A DNA stretch of 64,000 bases from Scortum barcoo. Its lineage: Eukaryota; Chordata; Actinopteri; Centrarchiformes; Terapontidae. Location of the stretch: the NCBI GenBank assembly GCA_023238725.1, contig CM041546.1, positions 16,445,492-16,509,491 on the forward strand, written 5' to 3'. The notes under the pieces are model-generated. The model saw only the letters and a program-made list of their open reading frames with translations. It had not been told where the DNA came from and made no database searches. Position 1 is the first letter of the stretch. Every line of letters starts with the position of its first letter. Shown in pieces: positions 25,356-37,290 of the stretch. A program made the translations under genes and the position numbers.

Positions 25356-28300
25356 ATGTGCTCACACACTGGGCTTTCGACTGCAGGCCTCATTAACTAC
25401 ACTACAGCTGCCCCTGTTTTAGAGACACTCCTCAGCACGCTGTCTCTCTCTGTCCCTCTCTCTCTCTCACAGCCACACACACACACAGCTTCCTCTCTCT
25501 CACACACACGCACACAGGCACACATATTGTCCTTCAAGCTTTGTGTTTCTCTTTGCCCTCCTCTCTTTCTCGCTTTCAGCATCACCGTCTCTCTCTTTTT
25601 TTTCTGTCTCTCATAGAGGCGTGAGACCGCTAATCACAGGGCTCGATCCATTTCATTTATTGCAGACCTTCACCCCAAAAACTATCCAGATTTTGTAAAA
25701 GCAGTAGTAAAAGCTGGAGTGGGAGTTTATATTATACTGATTGACACCAGGATTTTTATCCCTCACATCTAAATCTGTTTCCAGCAGCACAAAGAAACTA
25801 ATCACTTCATTTTACAGTAAAATGTTTGAGTACCTTGAGGCAAGAAGAAAAGGCGGGTGAAGAGAGTATGTATCAACACCCAAAATGTTCTCCACAGGTG
25901 TCGGACCAAGCAAGGACGAATATGGGAGTGCCACCAGTGAATATTAGGGCCACCTTAAAATTAATGATATTATATGATGTTGATATAGTATGTCTTCAGC
26001 ATCTTATTGTGAATCTATTTTCTGCTTTGTAATTATCAAAAGGAAACTGTTTTAAAACTTAGGTGTACATGAGGTATGTTCATGATGTGTACGTTTTAAT
26101 AAAAAATTCTGTTCAGCATAGTATATGTGATTTTCTGCCAAAGGCAAGAATCACATACTGAATGTGCGACCCTTTTGTAAATGTAAACGGCATTCAGGAC
26201 TTAAGCTACCACTGAGGACATTAACAATGTGTCCTCAGGATGTTTTTCTAGGACGTTTACATTCTGCATGGGTGGGTACTTAACAGGTTGACTCTAGTAT
26301 TTTTTGAGACTCGACCAATTTGATTTTGATTGCTTTTAAATCAACAAATACAGCGTAGACAGCTTTGAAACAGGATTTACGCATTCAGAATATAATTTCA
26401 CAGACAATACGATTGAGCAGTTAACTGAATAATTGAATTGGTTTTTAATAAAATTCAACTAATTTATTTTTGGTGTCTGGTCAAAGTTTTCAAGAGACCC
26501 ACGATCTCAGTCTTTCTGAAATCATGGCTGCACCTGACTGTGCTGTATACTGGATGTGGGTGCAGCTGCATATACTTCACAGTATGTGTTGGCTTATATG
26601 ATCTTCACCTGTATGTGAAGTCAGTGAGTTTTAATAAATGAGAATTTATAAGATTCTATAAGATTAAGAATAAGATTCTAACTGAAAAGTATTTTTTTAA
26701 AAGTAATAATTGTAAGAAATTCAAACTAAATTTCTTGGCTAAAGTCTTTTTTTTTTTTTTTGTTAAGGTAAACTTCAGGTTACGTGATTGTTAAGGTCTA
26801 GTTTTTTGGACATTAATCAACATTATATTGAATGTATAGACCAGATGTTCTCATGGAATTACCACAATCTGAATCATGTCAAGCAAAGCTAAAAAAAAAG
26901 ACTTTATTATCATTATGTCTTCCTCTTGTACTTAATGGAAAGAGTAGCATTTAATAATACTGACCGCAATCAGTGTATTTATGTGCCGTGCCTATATGTA
27001 TGCCTGTCCCGCGGGATCCTGCATGGCCTTGGCACGAACAGCTCTTATCTCCTGCGATCGAGTCTGACGCTCCAAAGCTGCTGCCATCAGCCACAAACTC
27101 ATTAATTACTCTTTAGTATCAAGCCGTAATTAGAGACACCAATCAGGCCCCCGCTCAGCCTTCCCTCCCGACTTACCCCCCTCCCATCCCCACCTCCCAC
27201 CTCAGTCCCTATTAGCACTCCACACCGTACTCTGTGCGCAAGTGAGTGCTAAGCTAGCTAGTTGCTGCACAGTAGCACAACACTGCGATGAGCTCCCCCA
27301 TGTGTGAGATTAGGCCGCGTGCAGGTTAGATAGGAGTGAGGGGGGGGGGGGGCAGGCTGGAAACTGTGTGTTGGGAGGAAATAAAGGAGGGAGAGAGGAG
27401 GGGGTAGACAGAGGTAATAGTGCGGTGAGGGCGGGGAGACATGCAAGAGGGAGGTGAGGTGATGTCGGTGCTCGGGAGGAGCATTAATTTGACATTAATG
27501 GTGTGTCATCGCCGCTTTTAGCCCCCCCTTCCTTCCAACCCCCACACCACCATTCCTCACCTCCACTCTTGATGAGTGGATCATTGGCGGATGAGAAGAG
27601 AAAAGATCTGATTAGATCTGTCTTGTCTGTCTGCACTGGAAGAGGGTGAAATGGGAACAAGCGGTAAGAGGTGGGAGGGCGTGGGTTTGGAGTCATTAAG
27701 GAAAGTGATTGGTTTAATAACACGCGAAGGAGAGCGATGAATAGGAGGATTTCCTGGTAGGTCATTTGCTTTTAATCAGAAAAACCTCTGTAGCTCTGGA
27801 CACCCAAGGAACATTTGACTTGATTATGTCATCTGTTTTTTTTTTGAGCCTGTTTAGATAATTTAGTGTTTTTTTTTTTATAGAAATAACTAATCATGGG
27901 CTTTGAGTAAGTCAAAAGCCAAAATTTACAGTTGTCCTTGCTATTATTTTGGCTGGTTGCACCAACTGTTCTTAAGCTGTAACTTAGCTTTGTCTCAACA
28001 AATCTTCTGCCCTCCCTACACAAAGCTATACAGCCAGTTAACACTTTCTCAATAAAGGTTGAAGATGAACGACAGAAAAGCCAACTAAAACTAACTGCTG
28101 GTGGCTGAACAGTTGTTACTAATAGCCTTTACTAAGCTGAGATTTAAGCATTGTGTGTGTGTGTGACAGAGAGAAAGAGAGATTAGTTGTCAGTTAATAC
28201 TTATACCCAGTAGCTGTCACGTGGGAAATGTTAAGTAACTAATTAACGCGCCAAATACCAGAATTGTATAACTACTAGAATTACCATAGCGGCCATTTTG

Positions 28301-29202
28301 ACCATTCATACATTATTTGCATATAATTTCAATAATCAACAACAATAAAACAACAATAAACAGCATGAACAATTAACAGATGGAATGACAGCAGATGCAG
28401 AATTGGAGGTGTCCAGTCGGCTTCTTTTACGAGGGGGAGTTATCTCTGTATCGCTGTCAGAGCTAGTATCAGCCAGTGTCTACTCTACTACTCTACTCTA
28501 CTCTTTATTGTCTTCAAATCAACTAGAAAAAAAAAATTTGCTAGGCAACAGTGAAAGAGAGGGAAAATACCAAACACTGAAATTCCACACTGTCTATAAG
28601 GTCATAATATAAGGTATGGCCATTAAAGGTAGGAATCCTCAGAACTCTTTTGTGTTTTGCAATTTTAAGAAAATAACAATGTTAGAATAAAAATATACAC
28701 ACATTTAGGTCAAAGTCAGGGTCCTATAGTTACATGGGTTTCATTTCAACAAAGTTACTTACATTGCAAAATTTCAAAACAGTCAAAATGACTGAGTTTG
28801 AGTGTTAAACCAACAGTCAAAGCTGTTTAGCTTGAACATATGTAATGGTAATGGATTATGGTCGATTATATCTGACACTTGATTGAAATGCAGTCTAGTA
28901 GTTATAAAAACTGGTAGTAATAGGTATAAAAAACATTTAAAATTTTTCTTGCAATATTACAAAAAAACACAATGTGTCTCAAATTGAAAAAAGTGTGAAA
29001 TGCACTTATTAGTTCATATTTGCATGTACAAATATACAGTGATATCTATATTTACAAAGGATTGACAGTTATTTTACATTTTGTGATGCTACAGTGACTT
29101 CTTGGTTTGTTCTTGATCGCTAGTCTTTAGTAGCTAGGACATTTATTTTTTTTAATGGTTCAAGCCAGTGCAGCAAGTCTGTATCTTGTAGTTACTAAGA
29201 AG

Positions 29203-29757
29203 TTAAAAACAAACTAAATACACAAAGTTAGTGATGGATTTATGAAATCCTGAGGCATATTTCACGAGGTTACAGTGCTTTAGAGTATATCTCAGACTGA
29301 AAGTAACTGTTGGGCATCTCTTGCGGCTGATTTTTGTGTATCCTGTATCGATCACAGAGCAGAGGGCCCATCCATCTCTCGCAAAACCCCCTGCAGAGGT
29401 GAGTCGGAGCCGATACGGACCCCGGAGCTTGTAGGAATTCATTTTCTTGTTCTGCGACAGGTGGAGGCCGGGGTCTTGAACATTTGCCTTCTGGTTTAAC
29501 GCACATTCCCAGCTCTCTAGGCCAAACATTGCCCCGTCACCTGGAGACTTGGAAACGCTGTGTCCACCATCCATTTTATACCCTCCTCCTGCATTGCTCC
29601 AGTGTGCATCATGGCTGGATTGAATCCAAACTACAGTTGATAGGCTTGTTATACAGGCCTTTGAGCGGCTATAAAGTATGCTTGTTAAGATCATTGCACT
29701 GCCAAACGCTAATTTAGAAAAGTCACAAGATCCTGTTTTAGAAGTATTAGATCTCAT
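29203..29757 (-). other. unexplained 184-codon open frame, function unknown
   Basis: From an ATG at 29757 the minus strand is open for 184 codons. Unlike other long frames here it does not rest on simple repeats. The translation has ordinary composition (for example KMDGGHSVSKSPGDGAMFGL and KLRGPYRLRLTSAGG). I do not recognise a domain, signal peptide or clear membrane segment. It lies about 3.2 kb beyond the proposed foxo6 poly(A) site on the same strand. It may be a chance frame, a non-coding transcript or a decayed element. Confidence 0.2.
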
Positions 29758-32363
29758 TTTTTTCTTATTAAAGATAAATACTGTTATCAAGCACCATATG
29801 CACCAGATTATTAGACTTGTTTCAAGATAACTGGCCTTGATTTATCTTGCTAAGATATTCAATCTATTTTCCAGCTCGAGCTTACAAGAAATAGTTGATT
29901 GCATGGCTGATGCACTGATATCCCCAAACATCCATTATGAGAAGCTGAATGGCTTTTTTCATGAATAAGTTTGCGATCTGTGCCAGTTCACTTTTTGTGG
30001 TTAAGGCACAAAAATGAAGAGGAGTAGCCTCACCAAAAACACAGGGCTCTTATCAACCCCAAGTAGAGTGACAAGTCTTTTAATACCCTGTATTAAACAC
30101 TAGACAACAACTGAATCCATGTTATTAATGTTTGCCAGCGATGTTAAGGTTTGTTTACATCTAAGTGAGGAAAATTCAAGCCGTGTGAAGTGATGCAAAG
30201 ACCTCTCTGCGGCATTGTTTGCAGAGCCTTAAAAATAAATTGTGCATTCTTTTATTAACTGTCTCCTTAAAGGTGGCTCTTAGTGAAAGAGAACATATAA
30301 AAACGCACATAGCTGTCTTTAGTTGCATTCAAATAAACATTTCTATCCGTCCATGAGGCCAGTTTTTAACATGAGGTCATCTTACTATTGTGACAGTCTC
30401 TGTGCAACAGTCCCACAGCATTTAACTCTACTTTCAGCATGAAATTCTCAGAGGCCTCCCTGTGAACCGCTTCTCACACTTCTAACCTCGACTCAACCAC
30501 ACCTCTCCTTTGACCACATTCTTGATGCTGGACAAAAAATAAAGGAGATATTAGAACGGTACAATGTAACATAATTATTGATTTATATTATATGATTTAT
30601 ATTTATTTATATCCTTATACATACCATAATTTCTAGATCATCATCTCTAATATGTCTGTTTTTTGGCATTTGCTGAAAATGATAGACGTTATTTTTCTTG
30701 AGAGAACATTTTTTTAGTTTTAGTTGAACCCTCAACGGATCATCCCCCTCATTAAGAAGACGTGCCTCAAACCCTTGATCCCGTAAACTGTGCCTGTCTC
30801 TTAAGTGCTTTTACAGCACTTAAGGTTCAGGGCAAATGAGATCTTTCAAAAAATCTGAAATGCAGAGCACAAAGACTGCTCTTGGCCTTAGTTTAGTAGC
30901 AGACACAAGCACAGTGCTCCATTTTTATTCTTTTAAATCTCTGTGGCCTTCAATCATCCTTCTTCTTCACTTGTGTCAGGGGCAGATCGCAATGCTGCTG
31001 GAAGTTGCTGGTTTTGGCTTTTAATATACAACACGTAACCACAAAAGTTGACAGCTCAGCCAGCAGCAACCTCTCTTTTGTCTTTTAATGTCCTCTCCGA
31101 GCTCTTCTCCCACATGGAGTCAATCTGGAGCACAAATTGTAGGGTCATTTGGCATCCTCAGGACAGCACCACAACATGTTTCAGTAAAAGAAATGTGCAG
31201 CCTAAGATATGTCAACAAATCCTCTACTGATCTGCAAAATGTCATCTGTGGTCCTTCATCAGTCTACAAGCAAAGTAAATGATGCCAAAATTTGTGCCTT
31301 TGCACCGGTTACACCTTGGCTTCAGAATTGATTTAAAATATATATTCATTTATATTTTGATCATAAAGTTTTGACCTTGCCTCTTTTTTTATTACATCCA
31401 CATTATTGTTATTGTCTCGCTTTTGTTACTAGCAGAAGGGTCATTAAATTTATTCTTACGGTGGTTGCAGTAGCTGATAAGAAGTCCTGACACTCAGTCT
31501 AGAGGCATTACATCAAACTCCACCCTTCCATATTGGTGAATTAATCATTTCTGTGAACAATTGAATTTTGGAGATGTAGCAGTTTTTCACTTTGCAGCTT
31601 GGCCGGAAAGTGAGAACTGCTGAATCTCCATAAGCACTCAAGGACATCAGTACCCTGGAGCCTTGCCTGGGTGGGTCTGTCTGTTAGCAGTTAGCAGTGT
31701 CCCCAGCCAGCCTTTAGCTCCAAGGGCGGTCTCTACAACGATATCACTCGGCCAAGAAAGCACGGACCTGCTCCCAGATGCTTGAGTGGATGAATAATGA
31801 CACTGTAACACAGCTTCTCTCTCTCCCTCTCTCTCTCTCTGATAATGAGGAACAGAAGAGCAGACCCTCCCTGAGGCACAGCACCTGGACTGGACTGCCT
31901 TCCTGTCTACCTCAACCTCTATCTCTCTTGGGAGATAGGCAGCGAAGAGCGATGCTTTGGCTGTACGCCAGGCTCTCAGTCTCAGTTACGCTCATTCACA
32001 CTCAGTTTGGTCTAATTGCGAAATTATGAAACATCTTATAAAGTCACTGGACCATATTTTAGCTCATCAGGCCCCCAAACATGTTTACAAAAACACTTTT
32101 TAATCATGCATTTTTGCATCTTTAGATTTAAATACAATCTGCCTGGCTTCCCCCATCCACACCTATATCTTTCACTTTCTCTCTACTTCTCACTTCTCTC
32201 CCTTCAGAGAGGCTTTGCCAAGTGGAGTCAATTAAAACTGTACATCTAAGTGAGAAATGTCTGTTTGAGTGTGCGTGTTGGTGCGTATGGTTTCATAACT
32301 GTGCTGTGTGTTTCTTTGTGTCAATGTGTGAATTTGTGGTATTTTAAAATGTATGTGTGTGAA

Positions 32364-32369
<6 letters not shown>

Positions 32370-32422
<53 letters not shown>
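32370..32422. repeat. (GT)26 microsatellite
   Basis: This is the longest uninterrupted GT tract on the plus strand. Shorter CA tracts follow at about 32575-32583 and 32676-32695. Confidence 0.97.
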
Positions 32423-32423
<1 letters not shown>

Positions 32424-32664
32424 AACTGTCTGAGTGTAGAGGCGGGGGCTCCCCTGGGGCCTGGCAGTATGGCGCTGTAGCTCTGCACACTCCTCTTGTG
32501 AAAACGCCTCCAATGGGACTGGGACAGCTGTGGCCAACCTATACCGCTTCATGGGCCATAACAAGCCTTATGACACACACACACATACATATACACACCT
32601 ATTACACCAATGCTCCCAACTATGTCTGGCTGTCTGTCTTTGTTTGTATCTGTCTGTCAGGATT

Positions 32665-32695
<31 letters not shown>

Positions 32696-33002
32696 GATAA
32701 TATTCACCCCATTCCTCTCTTTCTTTTTCATGCAGTCTCTAGCACAAGTGATGCGACATATGTGAAGGTAGATTTTTTTCCAATTTTTCATTCATATAGC
32801 CCACTCTTTCTGCCTCCCACACAGCAACTTGTCCTGGTCCTGGTCAAACACGACTGCCAAGAGGGTTTCTCTACATGTGTGAAAGGAGTTACATTTTAAT
32901 TGTAAGGAAAAGGTCACTTTGCTGTGATTTCATGAAAAAACTATTCTTTACGCTCATATTCACACAAACTCGATGACGGAGACAGGCTTTCTTTTGATTT
33001 CA

Positions 33003-33008
33003 TTTATT
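33003..33008 (-). terminator. candidate foxo6 poly(A) signal AATAAA
   Basis: The minus strand reads GTTAAATAAATG here. About 30-45 nt further along the transcript a GU-rich stretch (GTTTGTGTG, near 32961-32970) could serve as the downstream element. Cleavage would fall at roughly 32980-32990. This is inferred from motif order only. Confidence 0.5.
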
Positions 33009-34471
33009 TAACAGTCACCAGATGATGAGATACATTCTCTTAAAAAAGAAATAGACAACAAAACTGATATTATTTTGAGATTTTAAAAACTATTATACAA
33101 TATTCTTAATATATAGATTTTGTACAAAATAAAAGTCAGTAAAAGGGGCAAAGGGAGAGTGACATCTTAAAAAACAGAGAAAAAAAGAGGAAGGGGATAG
33201 GAGTTGACTCAGACAACTACCACGTTTAGGAGTGACAAAGACCAATCTCTTTCATAAATAAATATAGGAAAATTAGACATCATATATAGCTCTCTTTCCA
33301 ATAGCAGGGCATTGCTAAATGTCTGAAGCATAGGTTATAACATAACGGCTTTGTGAGGCCCATTTGCTTAGAAAATTCCACGCATTTTCCACACGGAGAT
33401 TAACTGGAACCAGTGCAGCTAAAAGCCCTGAAATAAAGGTATTTACCTCAATAATGGGTCTGATAGTCTGTGCCGTGCTTGACCTTTGGCTGTAATAATA
33501 ACCCCCACCCCACACTTACTCCCGCCCCCTCTTCTTTTCCTTTGTGTGTCATACTTGGTACAGACCAAGTGCAGAGAGTCTCCTTGAGGGACCTAGAGAA
33601 TAGATGTGTCCTCCTTTTTTTCCTCCCAAGGCCGATGAGAAACAAGCTTCAGACTCCCCCATTCACAAACACTGAGACAATTGAGCAGAGCATTTATGGG
33701 AGGGGTGCACGGTACTGGAGCGTAGGAAGGTCATACCACACTACCAACATCATTCCATTGAATTCCATCCTTACCCTATAGATATTTCAGCGCTGTCCTT
33801 GTTGGTCCTAAAAATTTCAACAATACAACAACAACTACAAGACAACAGAATAAACACACAAAAAGTGGATGTGGATGGCTGTGGGGCATTACAACCCTGT
33901 TTGACAAAGACTCATGCCACTCAGATTGGCTGATTGTTTTCTCCTTAAATCTCACCCTTTGCACCTGTTTGATTATTTCAAGCTCAGCCTATAAGCACCG
34001 AAAACATGGGAGCAGGGTAACACAAAGTACAGATAATGGAGATGATTTACAATACAAATACACTACCTGTTTTAAGACACACACACACCTAAAGAGCATG
34101 GAAACTGAGGCTGATGATTGATCCCACTACAACAACAGACGTTTGTTCTGTCCTTGTCTCCATCTTTTCCTTTTTGTACCCTCTGTGAGCAGGCAAGCGG
34201 ACAGTGACATTGGCCCTTCTCAGAGCAGGACAGCGGGCAGAGTGACTTGGCGTTAATCACAGTTTTGTCTGGCTTTCTTGGCACATTAAGTTGGAGAGGC
34301 AAGCCGCGGCCCGGACGGCCGGGGTGAGATATGGGAGGACAACGTGTTAGATTCTCAATAATGACGCATTGCTGCCGCATCACTTTGGAGATTAAAAGCA
34401 AGATGCTGAATTTCAATCAAGCCGCATTAATGGCTTGGTGTGAGGAATGGTCACTTTGTCTCCACTGGCAG

Positions 34472-34474
<3 letters not shown>

Positions 34475-34505
<31 letters not shown>
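34475..34505. repeat. (GA)n microsatellite in the putative foxo6 3' UTR
   Basis: About 15 GA units on the plus strand, so (CT)n in the foxo6 transcript. Confidence 0.95.
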
Positions 34506-34506
<1 letters not shown>

Positions 34507-35522
34507 AGAGCTGAGAGAGACACTGGCATGAGAAGTCCAGGTGGGACAAGGTGATACGACACTTTAATTCACCAAATTGCATGCTAGCCAGTAATGATAG
34601 CATCCATTTAACGATGTAGTGACAATATTCTCTAACCAATGGCAAAAGGGCATTAACAAGATGTTACATCCAAGAGATAAGTCAAAGCCCCAAGGACTAA
34701 ATGCATGAAGCTGTAAATATAAACAGGGCTGCTGATGTAAGATATAGATCATTTGGATCTGAATGTGACTGTATAATTAAAATGGTGAGCTGGTTTCAGA
34801 TCAGAGGTCACTTAAAATATATTCTATAAATACATTCAAATCAGTGTCAAATAAGGGTGAAATGTAACAATACTGTATTAAATCATATTTTAAATTTGGT
34901 TAGGTGAGTGATAAAGAACAGCCAGTGTCTAAGGTTTAAGCTGCCAACAATGAATTTGGAAAACCAAGAATGCAATCATAAAGCAACCGAGGATTTTTTT
35001 TCCAATAAAATTCTTGTCCCCACCACTGACAATGACAGCACATGAGAAGTGGAGTCCAATTTTAATTCAATGCCAAGATCTGACACTATCAACAGAGCTT
35101 GAGATTTCCTCATTTGTTGCCGTCAAATGCTGCAGCCACCTTACAAAACATGCCAAGCTCTGTCTGAGCTGCTCTGTGAATGCATTGCACTGCGAGATGT
35201 GACCCACTTGCAGTAAAGTGCATTGAGAGTTCAGATCTCATGGTAGATGAGAAGCGAATGTTGGGCAAGCACAGCTGAGAGATTGTCATCACAGTATAGC
35301 TGATATGAAGAAAAACCTAATGTGACATGAACTAGATCTCTGGGGGGAGAGGAGGGGGGTAATCAAAAGGGGATAGGGTGACAGAAGAATTGTCAAGACA
35401 ACAAAGAGAGATGGGAGTGTTGGTCCTATAGTCTCTGTGTCAAGTCAGGAATGTCACAGTTGAGCACAGTGCTTTATGGGTAGGGTAGTTCTTTCGGAGG
35501 ATGGGATGTATTGTTCTAGACT

Positions 35523-37268
35523 TCAACCAGGCACCCAGCTCTGGTTGCTATGGGCTTGCTGAGGACCAGCCAGACCGCTCATTCCCATGCCCATGGTCAC
35601 ACCCATGCCCATACCCATACCGATGCCCACCCCCTGAGCAAGGGAGCAGTCAAAGTTAAAGTCCATCTCCTCCCCAGAGTCCATAATGTCATGGAGGAGG
35701 ATGGACTCCACATCACAGTCCAAGCTACCATGGAACATGTCATGGATGTCCAGTGTATCAATGCTGGTAGATCAGCTGGTAGTCTCTCATGGGGGTGAGG
35801 TTGGTGATAGCCATGGTAATTGCTACCAACACTACCATTCCCCATTCCCTGGCCATGGTGGTATGGTCCGTTAGTCACGCCTTGATGTTGTGGATCGGGG
35901 TAATGGTTGTGGCGGGGGTGCGGGTGTGGGGCGGTGGCCACATGGCAAGAGTCCTGGGGCATGCCAAGCATACCTGCTGGGTTTGGGGGCAAGGGTAGTG
36001 GAGGCAGGGAGGTGAGCATGTGATGGGGGGCTGTACAAGTAGGGAGCTTTGTGGTTGTAGGTCTGCAGCTGATTGCTGTTGCCGCGGGGGATCAGGGCCA
36101 CAGCCCGGGGCGGTGTGTGGTTATGGCTCTGGCTGAGGTTGTGCCCGTTGTGAGCGAGGCTGTGAGGTGAGTTGTGGTTGTGGTTGTTTACATTGTTGTG
36201 ACTACGAGTACGGCTGTGAGTTCTATTATGGCTATGAGCTGAGCTGTGACTAAGAGGTCCATTGTGGCTGTGGCTGTGACCATTGTGGTGGCCAGGGTGG
36301 TGGCTGTGATGGTTGGAGCCTACTCCATTACTAGCTTGACCCATCATAGGATGGGTTTCCCTCTCCTGTCCCAGCATCATGTCCTTGGAACAGTATTGCT
36401 GCCCAGTTGGACCCCCTGTTAGCAGACTCTGCAGGGCATTCGTGCTGGAGTATGCCCGCATGGTTCCAGAAAAACTGGCTGGCTTGTTCTCCTGAATGGT
36501 CTGCATGGGTGAATGGTGGCACAGCATCCCCATGCCTGTGGAACCGTAGACTCCTGCACTGTAAGGGCTCTGTCCCTTCACGCCAGAGCTGTAGTGGTAG
36601 ACAGGGGTTTGGTGCTTATGTCTGCTAACAGCCGGATGCTGCTGGTGTTGCTGCTGTGGTGGGTGATGATGATGATAACCATCCTCCATCAGCTGCTCAT
36701 CCAAACTGATGGCACCTGTCAGGTTAGCCAGCTGAGGCAGCTGCTCCAGAGGTGGACATCTATTACCCGCTCCCATGGATGGAGAGCGGGCACTGGTCGG
36801 TGAGGGGTAGAGATGGGGCGAGGTGGAACAAGACAGGCCTCCCTCTTCTGGTTCCTCTGGCTCTCCTTCTGCAAGGATGGGTGACAAACGCCCACTCAAG
36901 GTGGAGGCTGACGAACTAGCCCTGGAATGGAGATCTGTCCAAGCATCAAACTCTCCATCTGTCCCAGGTGCACCTCCTGCTCCTGGAAGGCCTTTTCGTG
37001 GTGGGCTGCAATGCTCAGGGGAGCCCTGGAGCCCCACCAAAGCAGCAGACCCTGCTCCTATCCCAGGACGGCCAACCCTCTTGCCTCTGACGCGGCCTTT
37101 GCTTTTTAGGTATTTGGTGCTGTTGTCCATGGAGACTGCTCGCCGGCGTGGGGCCTTGCCCATCTTCCCTCCGTCTGGATTCAGCATCCACCAAGAACTC
37201 TTCCCTGTTCCCTCATTCTGCACCCTGATGAAACGTGTGTGGAGGGATAGGTTGTGTCGGATGGAGTT
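35523..37268 (-). CDS. foxo6: foxo6, coding exon 2 (second half of forkhead domain to C-terminus; frame disturbed at about 35770-36030)
   Basis: The exon starts after acceptor CTCTGCAG with NSIRHNLSLHTRFIRVQNEG (164-183), the recognition helix and first wing. The HTRF wording is FOXO6-like. The second Akt site and basic NLS are RRRAVSMD (204-211, Ser209) and KSKGRVRGKRVGRP. The third Akt position reads HSRASS (277-282) and lacks the -5 Arg, as expected for FOXO6. Further conserved FoxO pieces are SGRLSPI (288-294), SPMQTIQENKPASFS (416-430) and the LxxLL motif LQSLL (442-446). A His/Asn/Ser-rich tract covers 482-550. The C-terminus has the activation segment MFHGSLDCDVESI, then MDFNFD, a Gly-Met repeat and NQSWVPG before TGA (35523-35525). 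The exon is 1746 nt, 582 codons including the stop. The frame used at both ends has internal stops at 35871-35873 and 35772-35774. Between about 36030 and 35770 the plausible coding frame is shifted by one and contains HERLPADL, like FOXO1 and FOXO3. Read literally, the protein would stop at 628 residues and lose its activation domain. Confidence 0.9.
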
Positions 37269-37290
37269 CTGCAGAGAGATGAGAGAGACA
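37267..37290 (-). other. foxo6 exon 2 splice acceptor
   Basis: On the minus strand a C/T-rich run ends in CTGCAG immediately before AACTCC (Asn-Ser), the first codons of the forkhead recognition helix. This fixes the start of exon 2 at 37268. Confidence 0.9.

Larger units (their letters stand above)
24236..32984. other. intergenic DNA just beyond the foxo6 3' end, no gene recognised
   Basis: The stretch contains (GA)n near 25028-25054, A21 at 25126-25147, (CT)n/(CA)n at 25304-25355, a conserved-looking patch with paired TAATTA-type sites at about 27000-27150, G13 at 27340-27352, an unexplained 184-codon open frame at 29203-29757, and the longest pure GT tract of the window at 32370-32422. 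Confidence 0.6.
32985..35522 (-). other. foxo6: probable foxo6 3' UTR
   Basis: This stretch follows the foxo6 stop codon on the minus strand. I found no canonical AATAAA on that strand before 33003-33008. The last 150 bases are very A/T-rich (33030-33130), as is usual near vertebrate 3' ends. Long 3' UTRs are normal for FoxO genes. It includes a (GA)n tract at 34475-34505, complementary (CT)n in the transcript, and a conserved-looking stretch at about 34220-34440 with a short GC-rich patch. The extent is inferred; ATTAAA variants near 34565 and 35060 could give shorter forms. Confidence 0.5.

Noticed and set aside
32363..32899. 178-codon plus-strand frame
   Set aside because: It is carried by (GT)26 and two CA tracts, with the rest resembling random sequence.
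1..32984. Search for an adjacent gene such as edn2, a FOXO6 neighbour in mammals
   Set aside because: No endothelin-like cysteine pattern or any other familiar exon was seen. Very small exons could still be missed.
35764..35973. 210-nt GT-AG intron inside exon 2 as the preferred model
   Set aside because: It would restore the frame, but it removes the FoxO-like HERLPADL segment and has a poor pyrimidine tract. It is kept only as an alternative in the findings.
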